Shown: positions 62,113 through 64,000 of the stretch, in pieces
How the letters are laid out: each line of letters starts with the position of its first letter
Position numbering within the stretch: the first letter of the stretch is position 1
Assembly (NCBI RefSeq): GCF_900114415.1
Contig: NZ_FOSZ01000006.1
Coordinates: 1-64,000, forward strand
Length of the DNA stretch: 64,000 nt
Direction of reading: 5' to 3'
Source: Shimia haliotis
Lineage (GTDB): Bacteria; Pseudomonadota; Alphaproteobacteria; Rhodobacterales; Rhodobacteraceae
Position numbers and translations under genes: made by a program
Notes under the pieces: model-generated
Database searches by the model: none
What the model was told of the DNA's origin: nothing
What the model saw: only the letters and a program-made list of their open reading frames with translations

Positions 62113-63690
62113 TCAGTATCCAATCGCCGCGCCGTCTTTGCGTGGGTCTGAGGCCCCGACGAGATACCCGTCGGGATGGATGCGGATCGCCTGTGCGCCT
62201 CCGAGTGGACCGACTGGGATTTCGACAGTGTGACCCAGATCGGCGAGTTCCTGACGCACCGCGTCCGAGTAGCCGCGTTCCACTTTGAGTACACCGTCTT
62301 CGGCGAAAGAGCGGGGCGCATCCAGAGCTTCCTGCGGGTCCAAACCGAAGTCTTCGATATTGGTGAGAACACGGGCGTGGCCGTTGGGTTGGTAGTGGCC
62401 GCCCATCACGCCAAAAGGCATTTCGATGCGACCGTTGCGGCGGGTCATGCCTGGGATGATGGTGTGCATCGGGCGCTTGTTGGGGCCAAGTTCGTTGGGG
62501 TGGCCGTCTTGCAGGGTGAAGCCGCCGCCGCGGTTCTGCATGAGGATGCCGAATTTCTCGGAGGCGATGCCAGAGCCAAAGGCGTGGAAGATCGAGTAGA
62601 TCAGCGACACCGCCATGCGGTCTTTGTCGACCACGGTGATATAGACGGTGTCTTTGTGGACGGCCTCGGTGAGCTTGGCGGGATGGGCCATCGCTTTGGT
62701 CGGGTTGATCAGCGTCGCAAGTTTGGCAGCGGTGTCTTCGGACAGAAGGTGATCAAGCCGGCTTGTGGCGTTGGGGTCGGCGATGAAGCGGTCGCGCGCA
62801 TCATAGGCCAGTTTGGCGGCTTCGGCTTCGATGTGAGCACGTTCGGCGCCAAAGGGATCCATGCCCGCAATGTCGAAGTGTTTGAGGATGTTGAGCAACA
62901 GGATCGCAATTGCCCCCTGACCGTTGGGCGGGTGCTCGATCAGTTCCACATCCTTGTACATACCGCTCACGGGGGACGTTTCGTTGCCAACACAGTTGGC
63001 GAAATCTTCCATCGTGTGAACACCGCCCAAAGCGTTGAGCGTGGCAACCATGTCTTCGGCGATTTCACCGGTGTAAAAGGCATCGCGGCCTTGTTTGGCG
63101 ACGCGGCGCAGAACTTCGGCCTGACCCTGCGCTTTGAAAAGCTGGCCGGTGGCGTAAGCTTTGTCGCCGTTCATAAAATGCGTGCGGCCGTGCCCCTGCA
63201 GCGTGCGACCGTTGATATCCCAGTCAAACCCCGCGCGCGGCGCGACGGGCACGCCCGCGTCCGCGTAATGAATGGCAGGGGCCAAGCTGTCGGCGATGCC
63301 GAGCTTGCCGAATTTCTCCGACAGCTGGCAAAAACCGTCGATTGCACCGGGGATGGTGACGGCTTCCACGTCAAAGACTGGCACAGCGGTGTGCCCCATG
63401 TCGCGCAAGCGCGCGGCGGTGGTGGCGGCGGGCGCGCGGCCTGAGCCGTTGAAAGCGTGGACTTCATTGCTGTCTGGCGTCGAAACAAGTGCAAAGCAAT
63501 CGCCGCCAATGCCAGTAGACTGCGGTTCGCAAATGCCGAGAAGGACAGCGCCTGCGATCGCGGCGTCCATTGCGGATCCGCCGGCCTTCAGAATGTCGAG
63601 CGCAGCCTGCGCCGCCAAAGGGTGTGATGTGGCGCACATGCCGTTGGAAGACATGACGGGCGAACGCCCGGGAAGTTGGAAGTCGCGCAT
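62113..63690 (-). CDS. Gamma-glutamyltransferase family protein
   Basis: A 525-residue Ntn-hydrolase. The N-terminal GMCATSHPLAAQAALDILKA, GGSAMDAAIAGAVLLGICEP, STGIGGDCFALV, and the processing site HKDTVYITVVDKDRMAVSLI (the Thr after Asp should become the N-terminal nucleophile) are conserved; LDAPRSF and GRIEMPFGVMGGHYQP lie in the small subunit. It is expected to cleave into two subunits and hydrolyse or transfer gamma-glutamyl groups such as from glutathione. No signal peptide is visible, so this is probably the cytoplasmic-type or GGT-like branch. Confidence 0.93.
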   Translation of the reverse strand: MRDFQLPGRSPVMSSNGMCATSHPLAAQAALDILKAGGSAMDAAIAGAVLLGICEPQSTGIGGDCFALVSTPDSNEVHAFNGSGRAPAATTAARLRDMGHTAVPVFDVEAVTIPGAIDGFCQLSEKFGKLGIADSLAPAIHYADAGVPVAPRAGFDWDINGRTLQGHGRTHFMNGDKAYATGQLFKAQGQAEVLRRVAKQGRDAFYTGEIAEDMVATLNALGGVHTMEDFANCVGNETSPVSGMYKDVELIEHPPNGQGAIAILLLNILKHFDIAGMDPFGAERAHIEAEAAKLAYDARDRFIADPNATSRLDHLLSEDTAAKLATLINPTKAMAHPAKLTEAVHKDTVYITVVDKDRMAVSLIYSIFHAFGSGIASEKFGILMQNRGGGFTLQDGHPNELGPNKRPMHTIIPGMTRRNGRIEMPFGVMGGHYQPNGHARVLTNIEDFGLDPQEALDAPRSFAEDGVLKVERGYSDAVRQELADLGHTVEIPVGPLGGAQAIRIHPDGYLVGASDPRKDGAAIGY

Positions 63691-63795
63691 GCAGCACCTT
63701 TGTATTGAAACGTGATGCGGCGAGATTGCGGTAGAATGAACGATTGTTCAAGTGGTGCGTCGCTCTGCGGAGCCGGTGACCCCGTCGGGCAATGA

Positions 63796-64000
63796 TCAGG
63801 GTTTGTCGTCTGGCAGGGCAAAAGTCAGTACGTTCCAACCGTCCGCCGCGCGGTCGTAGTTGATGTCGCATGCGAGTGTGCGCACCATCATCCAGCCAAA
63901 GCCACCTTCGGGCAGGTCCATCAGTTCGGTTTCCACCTGTGGCGCATGGCCGGCTGGGATCTGGTCCTCGGGCATACGTGCTCCGTTGTCGCGCACCTTC
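63796..64000 (-). CDS. HATPase-domain (RsbW-like) protein, C-terminal part (partial)
   Basis: The frame is open to the right window edge, so only about 67 C-terminal residues are seen. VRDNGARMPEDQIPAG followed by GGFGWMMVRTLACDINYDRA and WNVLTFALPD matches the end of the HATPase_c fold of anti-sigma-factor kinases such as RsbW (G2-box-like GGFGxxxVRxxxD). Its start and partners lie outside the window. The visible end lies about 105 bases from the start of the GGT gene. Confidence 0.8.
   Translation of the reverse strand, partial: KVRDNGARMPEDQIPAGHAPQVETELMDLPEGGFGWMMVRTLACDINYDRAADGWNVLTFALPDDKP

Overview
The window looks like a chromosomal segment of a marine alphaproteobacterium of the Rhodobacterales (Roseobacter group). 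It is GC-rich and carries genes typical of that group: a beta-methylmalyl-CoA/malyl-CoA lyase of the ethylmalonyl-CoA pathway, a FYDLN-acid protein, the leuS-lptE-holA block, tandem alphaproteobacterial porins, and DgcN/DgcA for D-glutamate use. No integrase, transposase, phage module or CRISPR array was found. This assignment rests on gene families seen in translation, not on a database search.

Layout. 1-5995 (minus): a type I secretion locus with two half-ABC proteins, an HlyD adaptor and the start of a large VCBS-repeat secreted protein that runs off the left edge. 6540-15672: housekeeping and transport genes (Lrp regulator/LysE exporter, GyrI-like protein, accA, MFS transporter, two GntR regulators, YgjP-type metalloprotease, FYDLN protein, tRNA-Ala, AbrB-type permease). 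16073-18126: three tandem exported phage tail-collar-domain proteins. 18189-30168: a surface-glycan cluster with a DegT aminotransferase, a PglD-like acyltransferase, a B12/radical-SAM enzyme, a GH43-like propeller, a glycosyltransferase, three poorly recognisable proteins, a giant WbsX-RgpF fusion and a sulfotransferase. 30404-34683: mcl1 diverging from a dgcN-dgcA-transaminase operon for D-amino acids. 34733-41540: GST, holA, lptE, leuS, a glycosyltransferase and a DUF3576 lipoprotein. 41834-45287: three tandem porins, each with its own terminator. 45399-64000: mostly core genes (YggS, L,D-transpeptidase, ribA, a response regulator, xthA, YbbN-like, LON-domain, Trm112, UbiH-type hydroxylase, amidase, aminotransferase, ftsK, lolA, lytic transglycosylase, AEC permease, hspQ, rhodanese, GGT, and the end of an HATPase protein).

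The strongest unusual signals are four. First, the two secretion ABC subunits are degenerate in complementary ways, so only one composite ATP site could form. Second, two tandem small-RNA genes at 49046-49273 share an anti-Shine-Dalgarno-like CCTCCC segment and show compensatory base-pair changes in their stems. Third, three exported tail-collar proteins sit beside the glycan cluster. Fourth, a near-perfect 30-bp palindrome lies between a permease gene and its divergent GntR regulator. Start sites were moved from the longest reading frame where ribosome-binding sites, signal peptides or family lengths favoured a later codon; short-site coordinates may be off by one or two bases.
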